Below the pieces are notes generated by a model that was not told where the DNA came from, did not search any database, and worked only from the letters and a program-made list of their open reading frames with translations. Both the position numbers and the translations under genes were made by a program. Below, piece after piece: positions 46,496 through 57,501 of a DNA stretch of 64,000 nt (the stretch's first letter is position 1; each line of letters opens with the position of its first letter). This stretch comes from Amycolatopsis australiensis (GTDB lineage Bacteria > Actinomycetota > Actinomycetes > Mycobacteriales > Pseudonocardiaceae), in NCBI RefSeq assembly GCF_900119165.1, contig NZ_FPJG01000006.1, forward strand, positions 7,416,001 to 7,480,000, written 5' to 3'.

Positions 46496-47941
46496 GTGAC
46501 CGGCGACTACGCGGTGATCGCGCTCTACATCGCGGGCATGATCGGGGTGGGCTGGTACGGCCTGCGGCTCGCGAAGACGAAGTCCGACTACCTCGTCGCC
46601 GGGCGGCGGCTGGGCTGGTTCATGTACTCCGGCACGATGTCGGCCGTCGTCCTCGGCGGCGCGTCCACGGTCGGCGGCGTGAAGCTCGGCTACAAGTTCG
46701 GCATCTCGGGCATGTGGCTGGTGGTCAGCATCGGCGTCGGCATCCTCGTGCTGCACGCGCTGTTCGCGCGGCGGCTGGTGCGGCTGAAGGTCTACACCGT
46801 CGGCGAGATGCTCGACCTGCGCTACGGCGGCCGGACCAGCACGGTGTCCGGCGTCGTGATGTGGGGCTACACGCTGATGCTCACCGTGACTTCGACGCTG
46901 GCCTTCGCGACCATCTTCAAGGTCCTGTTCGACCTGCCGAACTGGGCGGGCATCGCCGTCGGCGGCTCGATCGTGGTGCTGTACTCGGTGCTCGGCGGCA
47001 TGTGGTCGATCACGCTCACCGACATCGCCCAGTTCGTCATCAAGACCATCGGCATCCTGGCCATCCTGCTGCCGGTCGCGATCAGCTCGGCCGGCGGCTT
47101 CGCCGGCATGAGCGCCAAGCTCGACGCGAGCTTCTTCAGCTTCACCTCGATCGGCACCGACACGATCGTCACGTACTTCGTGATCTACACCTTCGGCCTG
47201 CTGATCGGCCAGGACATCTGGCAGCGCGTGTTCACCGCGCGCACGCCGGCGATCGCGACGTCCGGCGGCATCACCTCCGGCGTCTACTGCCTGGTCTACG
47301 GCCTGGCCGGTGCCCTGATCGGCACCGCGGCCCACACGCTGTACCCGGACCTGGCCAGCGCGCAGGATGCCTTCGCGACGATCGTCGAGCGGCTGCTGCC
47401 GACCGGCGTGCGCGGCCTGGTGCTGGCCGCCGCGCTCTCGGCGATGATGTCGACCGCCAGCGGCGCGCTCATCGCGTGCGCCACGACCACGACGTCGGAC
47501 CTGCTCACCAAGCTGGGCCTGAAGCGGGGCGGCGAGGTCCGGCGCAACCGGATCGCCACGCTCGTGCTCGGCCTGATCGCGATCGGCATCGCGATGATCG
47601 TCGACGACGTCGTCAACGCGCTCACCATCGCCTACGACATCCTGGTCGGCGGTCTGCTGGTGGCGATCGTCGGCGCGCTGTTCTGGAAGCGCGGCACCCG
47701 GCAGGGCGCGTACGCGTCGATGGTGGCCGGCACGGTGTCGGTGATCGCCTTCATGATCATCGACGGCGTCGACGCCAACACGCCGATCTACTGGGGCCTG
47801 GGCGCGAGCCTGGTGGTGTACCTGGCCGTCAGCTTCGCCACGCCCCGCACCGACGCCTCGACCCTCTCCGTCTGGACCCGCCGCCTGGCGGGCGAAGACA
47901 CGCACACCTCGATTCGCGAACAGGAGCCTGCCAGTGCCTAA
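46496..47941 (+). CDS. Sodium:solute symporter family transporter
   Basis: A 481-residue SSS-family carrier with about 13 membrane spans. The family opening [20 protein letters not shown] is present, with the Na-site Ser/Thr segment [20 protein letters not shown] in the span 8 region. SSS members import sugars, amino acids, pantothenate or urea. Here it leads an operon for guanidino compounds, so uptake of arginine, 4-guanidinobutyrate or agmatine is plausible. The next gene overlaps its end by 8 nt. Confidence 0.88.
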   Translation: MTGDYAVIALYIAGMIGVGWYGLRLAKTKSDYLVAGRRLGWFMYSGTMSAVVLGGASTVGGVKLGYKFGISGMWLVVSIGVGILVLHALFARRLVRLKVYTVGEMLDLRYGGRTSTVSGVVMWGYTLMLTVTSTLAFATIFKVLFDLPNWAGIAVGGSIVVLYSVLGGMWSITLTDIAQFVIKTIGILAILLPVAISSAGGFAGMSAKLDASFFSFTSIGTDTIVTYFVIYTFGLLIGQDIWQRVFTARTPAIATSGGITSGVYCLVYGLAGALIGTAAHTLYPDLASAQDAFATIVERLLPTGVRGLVLAAALSAMMSTASGALIACATTTTSDLLTKLGLKRGGEVRRNRIATLVLGLIAIGIAMIVDDVVNALTIAYDILVGGLLVAIVGALFWKRGTRQGAYASMVAGTVSVIAFMIIDGVDANTPIYWGLGASLVVYLAVSFATPRTDASTLSVWTRRLAGEDTHTSIREQEPASA

Positions 47942-48878
47942 CATCGGACCCCTCGACTCGTCGCGTGTACCCCGCTTCGCCGGGTTCGCGACCTTCGCGC
48001 GGCTGCCGCGGCTCGACCAGGTCGAGCGCGCCGACGTCGCCGTCGTCGGGGTGCCCTTCGACTCCGGTGTGTCCTACCGGCCCGGCGCGCGGTTCGGCCC
48101 GGCGGCGGTCCGCGAGGCGAGCCGGCTGCTGCGGCCCTACCACCCGGAGCTGGACGTCTCGCCGTTCGCCGAGCGGCAGGTCGTGGACGCGGGCGACATC
48201 GCGGTCAACCCGTTCGACATCGGCGAAGCGATCGAGACGCTGCAGCAGGAAGCCGAGGCGTTGCAGGCGGACGGGACGCGGCTGGTCACCGTCGGCGGCG
48301 ACCACACGATCGCGTTGCCGCTCCTGCGGGCCGCGGCGAAGAAGCACGGGCCGGTCGCGCTGCTGCACTTCGACGCCCACCTCGACACCTGGGACACCTA
48401 CTTCGGCGAGCCGTACACCCACGGCACCCCGTTCCGGCGGGCGTCCGAGGAAGGCATCCTCGACACGAGCGCGCTTTCGCACGTCGGCACGCGCGGGCCG
48501 CTGTACGGCAAGCGCGACCTCGAAGAGGACCGCCGCCTCGGCTTCGGCATCGTCACCTCCGGCGACGTCCTGCGCCGCGGCGTCGCCGAGACGGTCGACG
48601 CGCTGCGGCAGCGCATCGGCGACCGGCCGCTGTACGTCTCGGTCGACATCGACGTGCTCGACCCGGCTCACGCGCCCGGCACCGGCACCCCCGAGGCGGG
48701 CGGGCTGACCAGCCGCGAACTGCTGGAGATCCTGCGCGGGCTGCGGGACCTCAACCTGGTCGGTGCGGACGTCGTCGAGCTCGCCCCGGCCTACGACCAC
48801 GCCGAGATCACCGCCATCGCGGCCTCGCACGTCGCCTACGACCTGGTGAGCCTGCTGGCGCTGGGAAAGGGCGAATGA
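47934..48878 (+). CDS. speB: Ureohydrolase: guanidinobutyrase/agmatinase type
   Basis: A 314-residue binuclear manganese ureohydrolase of the agmatinase/guanidinobutyrase branch. Metal motifs are [21 protein letters not shown] and [20 protein letters not shown]. It would release urea from agmatine (giving putrescine) or 4-guanidinobutyrate (giving GABA). The neighbouring TPP enzyme and aldehyde dehydrogenase favour guanidinobutyrate. GTG 47934 overlaps the symporter stop, and the next gene overlaps as ATGA. Confidence 0.92.
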   Translation: MPNIGPLDSSRVPRFAGFATFARLPRLDQVERADVAVVGVPFDSGVSYRPGARFGPAAVREASRLLRPYHPELDVSPFAERQVVDAGDIAVNPFDIGEAIETLQQEAEALQADGTRLVTVGGDHTIALPLLRAAAKKHGPVALLHFDAHLDTWDTYFGEPYTHGTPFRRASEEGILDTSALSHVGTRGPLYGKRDLEEDRRLGFGIVTSGDVLRRGVAETVDALRQRIGDRPLYVSVDIDVLDPAHAPGTGTPEAGGLTSRELLEILRGLRDLNLVGADVVELAPAYDHAEITAIAASHVAYDLVSLLALGKGE

Positions 48879-50518
48879 CCCGCATCGGCGGCGACGTCGT
48901 CGTCGAAACCCTGCGGGCCCTGGGCGCCGACACGGTGTTCGGCCTGCCGGGCCAGCACGCGCTGGGCCTGTTCGAGGCGCTGCGGCGCGCCGGCGACCTG
49001 TGCGTGATCAGCTCACGCGTCGAGAACAACCTCGCCTTCGCCGCCGACGGGCACGCCCGCGCGCGGCTCGCGGCGAACCCCGACGGCCCGGTGCCGGTGA
49101 CGCCGCTGATCGTCTCCACCGGGCCGGGCGCGTTGCTGACCTTGGCTTCGCTGCAGGAGTCGCGGGCCGCCTCGGTGCCCGTGCTGGGCATCTCCAGCCA
49201 GGTCCCGGTCGCCGGGCTGGGCGGCGGACGGCACGGCTACCTGCACGAGCTGCCCGACCAGCAGGCGAGTTTCCGGGACGTCGTGAAGTCGGTGCACGTC
49301 GTGCGCCGCGCGAGCCAGATCCCGTCGGCGCTGCGGGAAGCCTGGACGTCGGCGGCGACCGCGCCCTACGGCCCGGTGTGGGTGGAGATCCCGCAGGACG
49401 TGCTGCTCGGCCCGGCCGGGATCCCGCCGATCACGTCGGTCTCGGCCGCTCCCCCGGTGCCGGCGCCGCTGCCCGAGCTGGTCACCGAGGCCGCCCGGCT
49501 GCTGGCCGCGGCTTCGAACCCGGTGATCCTGGCCGGCGGTGGCGCGCTGCGGTCCGGCGCGCAGGCCGAGCTGACGGCCCTCGCGGAAGCGTTGCGCGCC
49601 CCCGTGATCTCCACTTTCGGCGGCAAGGGTGTCTTCGGCTGGGACCACGCGCTGTCCGGGCGGTCGTGGCTGGAGGACTGGCACACCACGGAGTTCCTCG
49701 CCGCCGCGGACGTGCTGCTCGTGCTCGGGTCCGGGCTCGGCGAGCTGTCGAGCAACTACCGGGCGTTCGCCCCGCGCGGCCGGGTGATCCAGGTCGAAGC
49801 CGACCTCGGCAAGCTGGAGTCGAACTACCCCGGTCTCGGTATTCACGCCGACGTCCGGCTCACCCTGCAAGCCCTGCTGGAGCAGGTGCCGATGCGAGCG
49901 TCCGACGGGCGGGCCGAGGCCGCGGTCGCGGGGCTGCTCTCCCGCGTCGAGTCGCGGCTGGCCGGCCAGGACCTCGCCGTCGAGCGGAAACTGGTCGACG
50001 ACATCCGGTCCGCGCTGCCCGAAGGCACCCAGACGTACTGGGACATGACCATCGCCGCGTACTGGGCCTGGTCGGCGTGGAACCCCGACGGCGCGCCGAT
50101 CCACACCGCGCAGGGCGCGGGCGGGCTGGGCTACGGCCTGCCCGGCGCGCTCGGCGGTGCCGCCGCCGGAGGTGTCACCTTGGCGGTGTCCGGTGACGGC
50201 GGTGCGATGTACGGCCTCGCCGAGCTGGCCACCGCGGTCCAGCACGGCCTCGACGTCACGTGGCTGATCGTCGACGACGGCGGCTACGGCATCCTGCGCG
50301 AGTACCTCACCGGCGCGTTCGGCCGGACCACCGCCACCGAGCTGGCCCGGCCGGACTTCGTGGCGCTGGCCGCCTCGTTCGGCGTGCCCGCGACCTTGTC
50401 CACTCCGGACACCGTGGGCGCGGATCTCGCCGAGGCGCTGCGCACGCCCGGGCCGTCCGTCGTCGTCCTCCCCGCGTTGCTGAAGATGTTCGCCCCGACC
50501 CACCTGGAGCAGGCATGA
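48875..50518 (+). CDS. Thiamine-diphosphate enzyme, acetolactate-synthase-like (candidate 2-ketoarginine decarboxylase)
   Basis: A 547-residue ThDP enzyme. The catalytic Glu50 is in [18 protein letters not shown], the central domain carries [12 protein letters not shown], and the ThDP/Mg motif is [15 protein letters not shown] to VDDGGYG. AruI, the 2-ketoarginine decarboxylase of the arginine transaminase pathway, belongs to this family. The sandwich between a ureohydrolase and an aldehyde dehydrogenase fits that role. Acetolactate synthase is unlikely, as no small subunit is near. Substrate is inferred. Confidence 0.82.
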   Translation: MTRIGGDVVVETLRALGADTVFGLPGQHALGLFEALRRAGDLCVISSRVENNLAFAADGHARARLAANPDGPVPVTPLIVSTGPGALLTLASLQESRAASVPVLGISSQVPVAGLGGGRHGYLHELPDQQASFRDVVKSVHVVRRASQIPSALREAWTSAATAPYGPVWVEIPQDVLLGPAGIPPITSVSAAPPVPAPLPELVTEAARLLAAASNPVILAGGGALRSGAQAELTALAEALRAPVISTFGGKGVFGWDHALSGRSWLEDWHTTEFLAAADVLLVLGSGLGELSSNYRAFAPRGRVIQVEADLGKLESNYPGLGIHADVRLTLQALLEQVPMRASDGRAEAAVAGLLSRVESRLAGQDLAVERKLVDDIRSALPEGTQTYWDMTIAAYWAWSAWNPDGAPIHTAQGAGGLGYGLPGALGGAAAGGVTLAVSGDGGAMYGLAELATAVQHGLDVTWLIVDDGGYGILREYLTGAFGRTTATELARPDFVALAASFGVPATLSTPDTVGADLAEALRTPGPSVVVLPALLKMFAPTHLEQA

Positions 50519-51873
50519 CCCGCACGCTCGACCTGACCGACCCGGCGACCGGCGAGGTCTCCGGCACCAGCCCGGTCGCCGGCCAGTCCGATGTGGACGC
50601 CGCCGTCGCGGCCGCCGCGCGGGCGTTCACAGGCTGGCGTCGCAGCACTCCGGCGCAGCGGCAGCTGGCGCTGCTGAAGATCGCCGACGCGCTCGAAGCC
50701 CGGGCCGGCGAGTTCGCCGACCTGGAAGTGCGCGAGACCGGCAAGATCCGGTCCGTCGTGGTCGACGAGGAGATCCCGGAGTGCGTGAGCGCGCTGCGGT
50801 TCTTCGCCGGGGCCGCGCGGCAGCTCGAAGGCACCGCGGCCGGGGAGTACACGGCGGGCCACACGTCGGTGATCCGCCGCGAGCCGGTGGGTGTCTGCGC
50901 GCAGATCGCGCCGTGGAACTACCCGCTGATGATGGCCGTGTGGAAGATCGCGCCGGCGCTGGCGGCGGGCAACACCGTCGTGCTGAAGCCGGCCGAGACG
51001 ACCCCGTCGACCGCGGTGCGGCTGGCCGAGGTCGCGGCGGAATTCCTGCCCGACGGCGCGTTCACCGTCCTGTGCGGCGACCGCGACACGGGCCGGGCGC
51101 TGGTCCGGCATCCGCGCGTCGACCTGGTCTCGATCACCGGCTCGACGCGGGCGGGCATCGACGTCGCCACCGTGGCCGCCGCCGACCTCAAGCGCACCCA
51201 CCTGGAGCTGGGCGGCAACGCGCCGCTGCTGGTGTTCCCGGACGTCGACCTCGCTTCGACGGCCGAAGGCATCGTGGACGCGGCGTTCTACAACGCGGGC
51301 CAGGACTGCACCGCGGGCAGCCGGGTGCTGGTGCACGAGTCGATCCACGACGAGTTCGTCGCGGAGCTGACGAAGGTCGCCGCGGCGCGGACACCCGGTG
51401 CCGACTTCGGGCCGCTGAACAGCGCGGCGCAGCTGGCGCGCGTCGAGGGCCTGATCTCGCGGCTGCCGTCGCACGCGCGGATCGAGACCGGCGGCACGCG
51501 GTTCGGTTCGCGCGGGTTCTTCTTCGCCCCCACCGTGGTTTCCGGGCTGCGTCAGGACGACGAGATCGTCCAGGAGGAGATCTTCGGGCCGGTGATCACG
51601 GTCCAGTCCTTTCCGGACGAACCCGCGGGCGTGGCGCTGGCCAACGGCGTCCCGTATGGACTGGCGTCGTCGGTGTGGACGCGGGACCTCGCGGTCGCCG
51701 CGCGGGTTTCGGCCGAACTGGACTTCGGCTGCGTGTGGGTGAACACGCACGGGCCGCTGGTCGCCGAGATGCCGCACGGTGGGTTCGGCCACTCGGGCCA
51801 CGGCAAGGATCTCTCGGCGTACGCCTTCGCCGAGTACACCCGGGTCAAGCACGTGATGACGAGGTTCGCATGA
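50515..51873 (+). CDS. Aldehyde dehydrogenase (candidate 4-guanidinobutyraldehyde dehydrogenase)
   Basis: A 452-residue NAD(P) aldehyde dehydrogenase related to aminobutyraldehyde dehydrogenases. IAPWNYPLMMAVWKIAPAL starts the cofactor pocket; the general base Glu is in LELGGNAPLLVF and the nucleophile Cys in FYNAGQDCTAGSR. It is somewhat shorter than the usual 475-500 residues at the N-terminus. It would oxidise the aldehyde made by the preceding decarboxylase to 4-guanidinobutyrate. Both ends overlap neighbours as ATGA. Confidence 0.88.
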   Translation: MTRTLDLTDPATGEVSGTSPVAGQSDVDAAVAAAARAFTGWRRSTPAQRQLALLKIADALEARAGEFADLEVRETGKIRSVVVDEEIPECVSALRFFAGAARQLEGTAAGEYTAGHTSVIRREPVGVCAQIAPWNYPLMMAVWKIAPALAAGNTVVLKPAETTPSTAVRLAEVAAEFLPDGAFTVLCGDRDTGRALVRHPRVDLVSITGSTRAGIDVATVAAADLKRTHLELGGNAPLLVFPDVDLASTAEGIVDAAFYNAGQDCTAGSRVLVHESIHDEFVAELTKVAAARTPGADFGPLNSAAQLARVEGLISRLPSHARIETGGTRFGSRGFFFAPTVVSGLRQDDEIVQEEIFGPVITVQSFPDEPAGVALANGVPYGLASSVWTRDLAVAARVSAELDFGCVWVNTHGPLVAEMPHGGFGHSGHGKDLSAYAFAEYTRVKHVMTRFA

Positions 51874-53318
51874 GCGCGCGCGTGACGGAGGTCGAGCGGC
51901 ACGGCATCGCGCCGATCCCGCCGGAGGAGCAGACGTCCCGCCCGCGCGACCTGTTCCGGATGGCGTTCGGCGGGGCGAACACGTTCGCCACGATCATCCT
52001 GGGCACGCTGCCGATCGCGTACGGGCTGAGCTTCCGCGACGCGGCTTCGGCCACGGCGCTCGGCGTGGTCGTGGGCGGGCTGGTGCTGGCGCCGATGGCG
52101 TTGTTCGGCCCGCGGACCCGGACGAACAACGCCGTGTCGTCCGGCGCGCACTTCGGCGTGGTCGGCCGGTGCGTCGGGTCGTTCCTGTCGTTGCTGACGG
52201 CGATCACGTTCTTCGCGATCTCGGTCTGGGTCAGCGGCGACGCCGTGGCCGGCGCGGCCCAGCGGCTGTTCGGCTTCGACGGCGGCGCGGTGCTGCGCGG
52301 CGGCGCGTACGGCGTCATCGCGATCGCGACGCTGGTGGTGTGCCTCTACGGCTACCGGTTCATGCTGCTGGTGAACCGGATCGCGGTGGTGCTCGGCACG
52401 GCGATCATGCTGCTGGGCGTCGTGGCCTACGGCGGCACGTTCGACCCGGGCTACGCGGGGACGGGAACGTACGCGCTGGGAACGTTCTGGCCGACGTTCA
52501 TCCTGGCGGCGCTGACGGCACTGGCCAACCCGATCTCGTTCGGCGCGTTCCTCGGCGACTGGTCACGGTACATCCCGGCGCGCCACCGCAAGCGCTCGCT
52601 GCTGGCGGCGCCGCTGCTGGCCCAGGTGGCGACGCTGCTGCCGTTCGGCTTCGGCATCGCGACGGCGACGCTGGTGGCGGACCCGGCGGACTACATCACG
52701 GGCCTGACGGCGATGTCCCCGCTGTGGTACGCGATCCCGCTGATCGTGGTGGCGCTGATCGGCGGCCTGTCGACGGGCACGACATCGCTCTACGGGACGG
52801 GACTGGACTTCAGCTCGATCTTCCCGCGCCTGTCCCGGGTGCGGGCGACTCTGCTGATCGGGACGTTGAGCGTGGTGTTCATCTTCGTGGGCAATTTCGT
52901 GCTGGACATGGTGTCGAGCATCAACGCGTTCGCCACGCTGATCGTGCTGTGCACGTCACCGTGGATGGTGATCATGATGATCGGGTTCGTCCAGCGACGC
53001 GGCTTCTACGACGTGGCGGACCTGCAGGTGTTCAACGAGGGCCGCCGAGGCGGCCGGTACTGGTTCACCCGCGGAGTGAACTGGCGGGCCATGGCGGCCT
53101 GGATCCCGGCGACGACACTGGGCCTGTTGTGCGCGAACACACCGATGATCGCGGGCCCCTGGCACGACGTGGCGGGCGGCGTGGACATCAGCCTGCTGGT
53201 GACCCTCGTGACGGCGGCGGTGGCCTACCCGGTACTGGTGAAGCTGTTCCCGGAACCACCGGAAGTATTCGCACCGGCTCCCACGCCGATCCGGGACGCC
53301 GTCCCGGCAGAGGCCTGA
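51870..53318 (+). CDS. NCS1-type permease (cytosine/purine/allantoin family)
   Basis: A 482-residue carrier with about 12 spans. It has the NCS1 entrance RDLFRMAFGGANTFATIILG and the segment ALANPISFGAFLGDWSRYIP. Such carriers move nucleobases, allantoin or related nitrogen compounds with Na+ or H+. It ends the five-gene operon; its link to guanidino catabolism is by position. The 48-bp gap to dxs has no visible signal besides GC-rich text. ATG 51870 overlaps the previous stop. Confidence 0.87.
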   Translation: MSARVTEVERHGIAPIPPEEQTSRPRDLFRMAFGGANTFATIILGTLPIAYGLSFRDAASATALGVVVGGLVLAPMALFGPRTRTNNAVSSGAHFGVVGRCVGSFLSLLTAITFFAISVWVSGDAVAGAAQRLFGFDGGAVLRGGAYGVIAIATLVVCLYGYRFMLLVNRIAVVLGTAIMLLGVVAYGGTFDPGYAGTGTYALGTFWPTFILAALTALANPISFGAFLGDWSRYIPARHRKRSLLAAPLLAQVATLLPFGFGIATATLVADPADYITGLTAMSPLWYAIPLIVVALIGGLSTGTTSLYGTGLDFSSIFPRLSRVRATLLIGTLSVVFIFVGNFVLDMVSSINAFATLIVLCTSPWMVIMMIGFVQRRGFYDVADLQVFNEGRRGGRYWFTRGVNWRAMAAWIPATTLGLLCANTPMIAGPWHDVAGGVDISLLVTLVTAAVAYPVLVKLFPEPPEVFAPAPTPIRDAVPAEA

Positions 53319-53366
53319 GCCGGCCGGTCATCCCGGAGCCCGCCCGCCCGGCGAGGACGATCTTCC

Positions 53367-55280
53367 TCAGCTCCGGTTGGCGTCCTTCTCGGGCGCGGCC
53401 TCCGGCGAGCCGAGCCGCCCCGAAGCCCACTCGGTCACCCGCCGGGCGACGTCCTGCGCGGTCAACCCGATCCGGCCCAGCACCTCATCCCGGCTGCCGA
53501 GGTCGTGGAACGACTGCGGAACCGCCAGATCCCGCAGCGGCACATCGCACTCGGCATCCCGGAACATCGCCGCCAGCGCCGAGCCGAAGCCGCCGTGCCG
53601 GCCGCTGTCCTCGACCGTCACCACCAGCTTGTGCCGCGCCGCCAGCGCCACCAGCTCGGCCGGCACCGGCAGCACCCAGCGCGGGTCGACGACCGTCACG
53701 CCGATCCCCTGGTCGGCGAGCCGGTCCGCGGCCGCGAGGCCCAGGTTCGCGAACGGGCCGACGGTCACCAGCAGCACGTCGGCACCTTCGACCGGGCGGC
53801 GCAGCACGTCGACCGTGCCCAGCCGCTCGACCGCGGCGACGTCCGTGCCGACCTTGCCCTTCGAAAACCGCAGCGCCGTCGGCCCGTCGGAGATGGCCAC
53901 GGCCTCGCGTAGCTCCTCCCGCAGCGTCGCCGGGTCGCGCGGCGCGGCCACGCGCATGCCCGGCACCATCCCGAGCAGCGAAAGGTCCCACATGCCGTGG
54001 TGGCTGGGCCCGTCCGGCCCGGTGATGCCGGCCCGGTCCAGCACGAGCGTCACCGGCTGGCGGTGCAGCGCGACGTCCATCAGCACCTGGTCGAACGCGC
54101 GGTTGAGGAACGTCGAGTAGATCGCGACCACCGGGTGCAGCCCGCCCATGGCGAGCCCGGCGGCCGAGGTCACCGCGTGCTGCTCGGCGATGCCGACGTC
54201 GTACCAGCGGTCCGGGAACGCCTCGGCGAACTTGTCGAGCCCGGTCGAGCGCAGCATCGCCGCGGTGATCGCGACGACGTCCTCGCGCTCGGCGCCGATC
54301 TTCGCCAGCTCGTCGCCGAACACGCCGGTCCAGCTCGGGCCCTTCACCGGCGGCAGGCCGGTCTCCGGGTCGATCGGGTCGGTCTGGTGCATCTGGTCGT
54401 GCTGGTTGTTGACCGCGGGCGCGTACCCGTGGCCCTTCTCGGTGACCACGTGCACGATCACCGCGCCGCCGAACGTCTTCGCGCTGTGCAGGGCCTTCTC
54501 CAGTGCCGCCTGGTCGTGCCCGTCGACCGGGCCGAGGTACTTCAGGCCGAGGTCGGAGAACATCGCCTGCGGGCTCAGCGCGTCCTTCAGCCCGGCCTTC
54601 GCGGCGTGCAGCGCGGCGTAGATCGGCTTGCCGACGACCGGGGTGTGCCGGAGGATCTCGCGGCCGCCGTCGAGCAGCCGCTCGTAGCCCGGCTGCAGGC
54701 GCAGCGCGGCGAGGTGGTCGGCCAGGCCGCCGATGGTCGGCGAGTACGAGCGGCCGTTGTCGTTGATCACGATGACGACCGGGCGCTCCTTGTGCGCGGC
54801 GATGTTGTTGAGCGCCTCCCAGCACATGCCGCCGGTGAGCGCGCCGTCGCCGACGACGGCGATCGCGTGCCGCCCGCCGCCGGCCAGCTCGAACGCCTTC
54901 GCCAGGCCGTCCACATAGGACAGACCGGCCGACGCGTGGCTGCTCTCCACCCAGTCGTGCTCGCTCTCCGCGCGCGACGGGTAGCCGGTGACGCCGCCGG
55001 TCTGGCGCAGCAGGTCGAAGCCCGCGGCCCGGCCGGTGACGATCTTGTGGACGTAGGCCTGGTGCCCGACGTCCCAGACGATCGCGTCGCGCGGCGAGTC
55101 GAACACGCGGTGCAACGCCAGCGTCAGCTCGACGACACCGAGGTTCGGCCCCAGGTGGCCGCCCGCGCGGCGGACCTTCTCGACGAGGAAGTCCCGGATC
55201 TCCGCGGCCAGTTCGCCGAGGTCCTCGACACTCATGCGCTTCAGGTCCGCCGGTCCGTCCACGGACTCCAGCAACGTCAC
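53367..55280 (-). CDS. dxs: 1-deoxy-D-xylulose-5-phosphate synthase
   Basis: A 637-residue ThDP enzyme, the first step of the MEP isoprenoid pathway. Motifs are [20 protein letters not shown] (ThDP/Mg), [21 protein letters not shown] and [20 protein letters not shown] (transketolase pyrimidine domain). GTG 55280 gives the conserved opening [16 protein letters not shown]; the ATG at 55295 adds 5 residues and has a worse ribosome-site distance. A family-typical backbone gene that follows rnd in relatives. Confidence 0.95.
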   Translation of the reverse strand: MTLLESVDGPADLKRMSVEDLGELAAEIRDFLVEKVRRAGGHLGPNLGVVELTLALHRVFDSPRDAIVWDVGHQAYVHKIVTGRAAGFDLLRQTGGVTGYPSRAESEHDWVESSHASAGLSYVDGLAKAFELAGGGRHAIAVVGDGALTGGMCWEALNNIAAHKERPVVIVINDNGRSYSPTIGGLADHLAALRLQPGYERLLDGGREILRHTPVVGKPIYAALHAAKAGLKDALSPQAMFSDLGLKYLGPVDGHDQAALEKALHSAKTFGGAVIVHVVTEKGHGYAPAVNNQHDQMHQTDPIDPETGLPPVKGPSWTGVFGDELAKIGAEREDVVAITAAMLRSTGLDKFAEAFPDRWYDVGIAEQHAVTSAAGLAMGGLHPVVAIYSTFLNRAFDQVLMDVALHRQPVTLVLDRAGITGPDGPSHHGMWDLSLLGMVPGMRVAAPRDPATLREELREAVAISDGPTALRFSKGKVGTDVAAVERLGTVDVLRRPVEGADVLLVTVGPFANLGLAAADRLADQGIGVTVVDPRWVLPVPAELVALAARHKLVVTVEDSGRHGGFGSALAAMFRDAECDVPLRDLAVPQSFHDLGSRDEVLGRIGLTAQDVARRVTEWASGRLGSPEAAPEKDANRS

Positions 55281-55321
55281 TCGTCTCCACCTCACTCGTT
55301 CGGCACGCCCCGCGTCCGGCC

Positions 55322-55327
55322 AGTCTA
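55322..55327 (-). promoter_or_regulatory. Predicted dxs -10 element (TAGACT)
   Basis: TAGACT on the minus strand lies 42 bp before the dxs GTG. A start site near 55315 would give a 35-nt leader carrying AGGTGGAG. There is no convincing -35. The rest of the 184-bp gap (55281-55464) holds nothing else I can support. Confidence 0.4.
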
Positions 55328-55464
55328 CGGAGACCCGCCAGCGCGGTTCCGCCCGCCGCGTCCGGCGTCACAGGCGGAGCGCGACCGGACGTCATCAGGC
55401 GGGGTGAACGTCGTCTCCGTGCGTCGCTGTGGCGGTCACGCGGCGTGGCCACGAGAATGGGGCC

Positions 55465-56934
55465 ATGGCGGACTTCTTCATCGGCGGCGAATGGGTGGAC
55501 GCGCTCGGCGGGGGACGGCGGGAGATCCGCTGCCCGGCCGACGGTTCCCTGGTCGCGACGGTCGCCGAGGGCACCGCCGAGGACACGAGGGCGGCCATCG
55601 CGGCGGCGCGCCGGGCGTTCGACACGGGCCCGTGGCCGGGCACACCGGCGGCCCTGCGCGGCGACCTGCTGCTGCGCACCGCGGACCTGCTGGACCGCGA
55701 CGCGGAGGCGTTCGCCCGCGCCGAGTCGCTCGACACCGGCAAGCGCCTCGTCGAAAGCCGCTACGACATGGCCGACGTCGCCGCGTGCCTGCGGTACTTC
55801 GGCAAGCTCGCGGCGCAGGAGGCGGGCCGGGTGGTCGACACCGGCAGCCCGGACGCGATCAGCCGGGTCGTGCACGAGCCGGTCGGCGTGTGCGGGCTGA
55901 TCACGCCGTGGAACTACCCGCTGCTGCAGACGGTGTGGAAGATCGCGCCGGCGCTGGCGGCGGGCAACACGTTCGTGCTCAAGCCCAGCGAGCTGACCCC
56001 GCACACGGCCATCCTGTTCCTGAAGCTGCTCACCGAGGCGGGCCTGCCGCCGGGCGTGGGCAACCTCGTGCTCGGCGCCGGACCGGCGGTGGGCGCGCCG
56101 CTGGCCACGGACCCGGACGTGGACATGGTGTCCTTCACCGGCGGGCTGACGACCGGCAAGGCGATCGCCGCGGCGGCCGCGGGCACGGTCAAGAAAGTGG
56201 CCCTCGAGCTGGGCGGGAAGAACCCGAACGTGGTCTTCGCCGACGCCGACTTCGAGACGGCGGTCGACTACGCGCTGACCGCGGTGTTCCTGCATTCCGG
56301 CCAGGTGTGCTCGGCGGGGGCGCGGCTGATCGTGCAGCGGGAGTGGCACGGGGAGTTCGTCGCCGAGCTGGTGCGCCGCGCCGAGCGGATCCGGCTGGGC
56401 GGGCCGTTCGACCCGCGGGCGGAGACCGGGCCGCTGATCTCGGCGGCGCACCGCGAGAAGGTCGAGGCGTACGTGGCGGCCGCGCTGGCCGAGGGCGCGG
56501 TGCTGCGGACGGGCGGCCGCCGACCGGAGGACCCCGCGCTGGCCGACGGGTTCTACTACCTGCCGACCATCCTGGACGAGGTGAAGCAGGGGTCGTCGGC
56601 GGTCGTGGCGGAGTCGTTCGGGCCGGTGCTGACGGTCGAGACGTTCACCGACGAGGACGACGCGGTCCGCATCGCCAACGACACGCATTACGGCCTGGCG
56701 GGCGCGGTGTTCACGCGGGACGCTTCGCGGGCCCAGCGGGTGGCGCGGCGGCTGCGGCACGGAACGGTGTGGATCAACGACTACCACCCGTACCTGCCGC
56801 AGGCGGAATGGGGCGGCTACAAGCAGTCGGGGTTCGGCCGCGAGCTGGGCCCGACGGGGCTGGCGGAGTACACGGAGGTCAAGCACATCTACCAGAACCT
56901 GCGGCCGGCACCGCAGCGCTGGTTCGGCGGCTGA
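55465..56934 (+). CDS. Aldehyde dehydrogenase (betaine-aldehyde-dehydrogenase-like)
   Basis: A 489-residue NAD aldehyde dehydrogenase. Visible are VCGLITPWNYPLLQTVWKIA, FTGGLTTGKAIAAAA, the general base Glu in VALELGGKNPNVVFADAD and the nucleophile Cys in HSGQVCSAGARLIV, then ESFGPVLTVETF and WGGYKQSGFGRELG. The last is typical for betaine and aminoaldehyde dehydrogenases. It stands alone, so the substrate stays open. ATG 55465; divergent from dxs. Confidence 0.9.
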   Translation: MADFFIGGEWVDALGGGRREIRCPADGSLVATVAEGTAEDTRAAIAAARRAFDTGPWPGTPAALRGDLLLRTADLLDRDAEAFARAESLDTGKRLVESRYDMADVAACLRYFGKLAAQEAGRVVDTGSPDAISRVVHEPVGVCGLITPWNYPLLQTVWKIAPALAAGNTFVLKPSELTPHTAILFLKLLTEAGLPPGVGNLVLGAGPAVGAPLATDPDVDMVSFTGGLTTGKAIAAAAAGTVKKVALELGGKNPNVVFADADFETAVDYALTAVFLHSGQVCSAGARLIVQREWHGEFVAELVRRAERIRLGGPFDPRAETGPLISAAHREKVEAYVAAALAEGAVLRTGGRRPEDPALADGFYYLPTILDEVKQGSSAVVAESFGPVLTVETFTDEDDAVRIANDTHYGLAGAVFTRDASRAQRVARRLRHGTVWINDYHPYLPQAEWGGYKQSGFGRELGPTGLAEYTEVKHIYQNLRPAPQRWFGG

Positions 56935-56997
56935 GCCGTCCCCCGATCGGGATCCACCGAACGGCCCAGCGCGGGAAAGGTACTGTTCAGCCGACTT

Positions 56998-57432
56998 ATG
57001 CTGCGTGACGTGACGCAAGCGTGGCGGGTGCCCCGCGCGGTGGCGGCGGGCGTGGCGGGTCTCGGAGTGATCGCGGGGCTGACGCTGCGCACGGCGGACT
57101 ACCCGGGCATGCTGCCCCCGGGCACACCGGACCCGGAGCTGGCACTGGGCCTGCGCCTGCTCTGCGCGGCGGCGGTGCTGATCACGGGCACGCTGGCGTA
57201 CCTGACGTTCGCGCGCGGCCAGGACGAGCCGTTGGCGATGACCTGCCTCCCGGGCCTGGTGGTGACGGGCGTGATCCTGCGCCACCTGGTGGTGACGCTC
57301 CCGGGAGTGGCCCGCCTCCAACCGGCGGCCCGGGTGGTACCGGGCCCGGGCGCGTGGGTGGTGCTGGCGTCGGGCATGGCGATGACGGCCGCGGGCCTGG
57401 CGGCGGCGTTCGCGGTCCGGAGGGCAGGTTGA
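56998..57432 (+). CDS. Small four-span membrane protein
   Basis: A 144-residue integral membrane protein with about four hydrophobic segments (AAGVAGLGVIAGLTL, LLCAAAVLITGTLAYL, GLVVTGVILRHLVVTL, WVVLASGMAMTAAGLAAAFA) and short charged ends. No family was recognised. A TACTGT -10 candidate (56981-56986) lies 11 nt before ATG 56998. A tandem array starts about 70 bp past its stop. Confidence 0.6.
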   Translation: MLRDVTQAWRVPRAVAAGVAGLGVIAGLTLRTADYPGMLPPGTPDPELALGLRLLCAAAVLITGTLAYLTFARGQDEPLAMTCLPGLVVTGVILRHLVVTLPGVARLQPAARVVPGPGAWVVLASGMAMTAAGLAAAFAVRRAG

Positions 57433-57501
57433 AGGCAGCGGCCTGCGAGCCCCGACCACGGGTTTCGTAGGCCCGCAGGGCGGGCTGGGCGCGGCGGCCC
57501 A

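Noticed and set aside
48875..50518. Acetolactate synthase for branched-chain amino acids
   Set aside because: No regulatory subunit or ilv genes nearby; operon context and divergence fit a 2-oxo-acid decarboxylase better.
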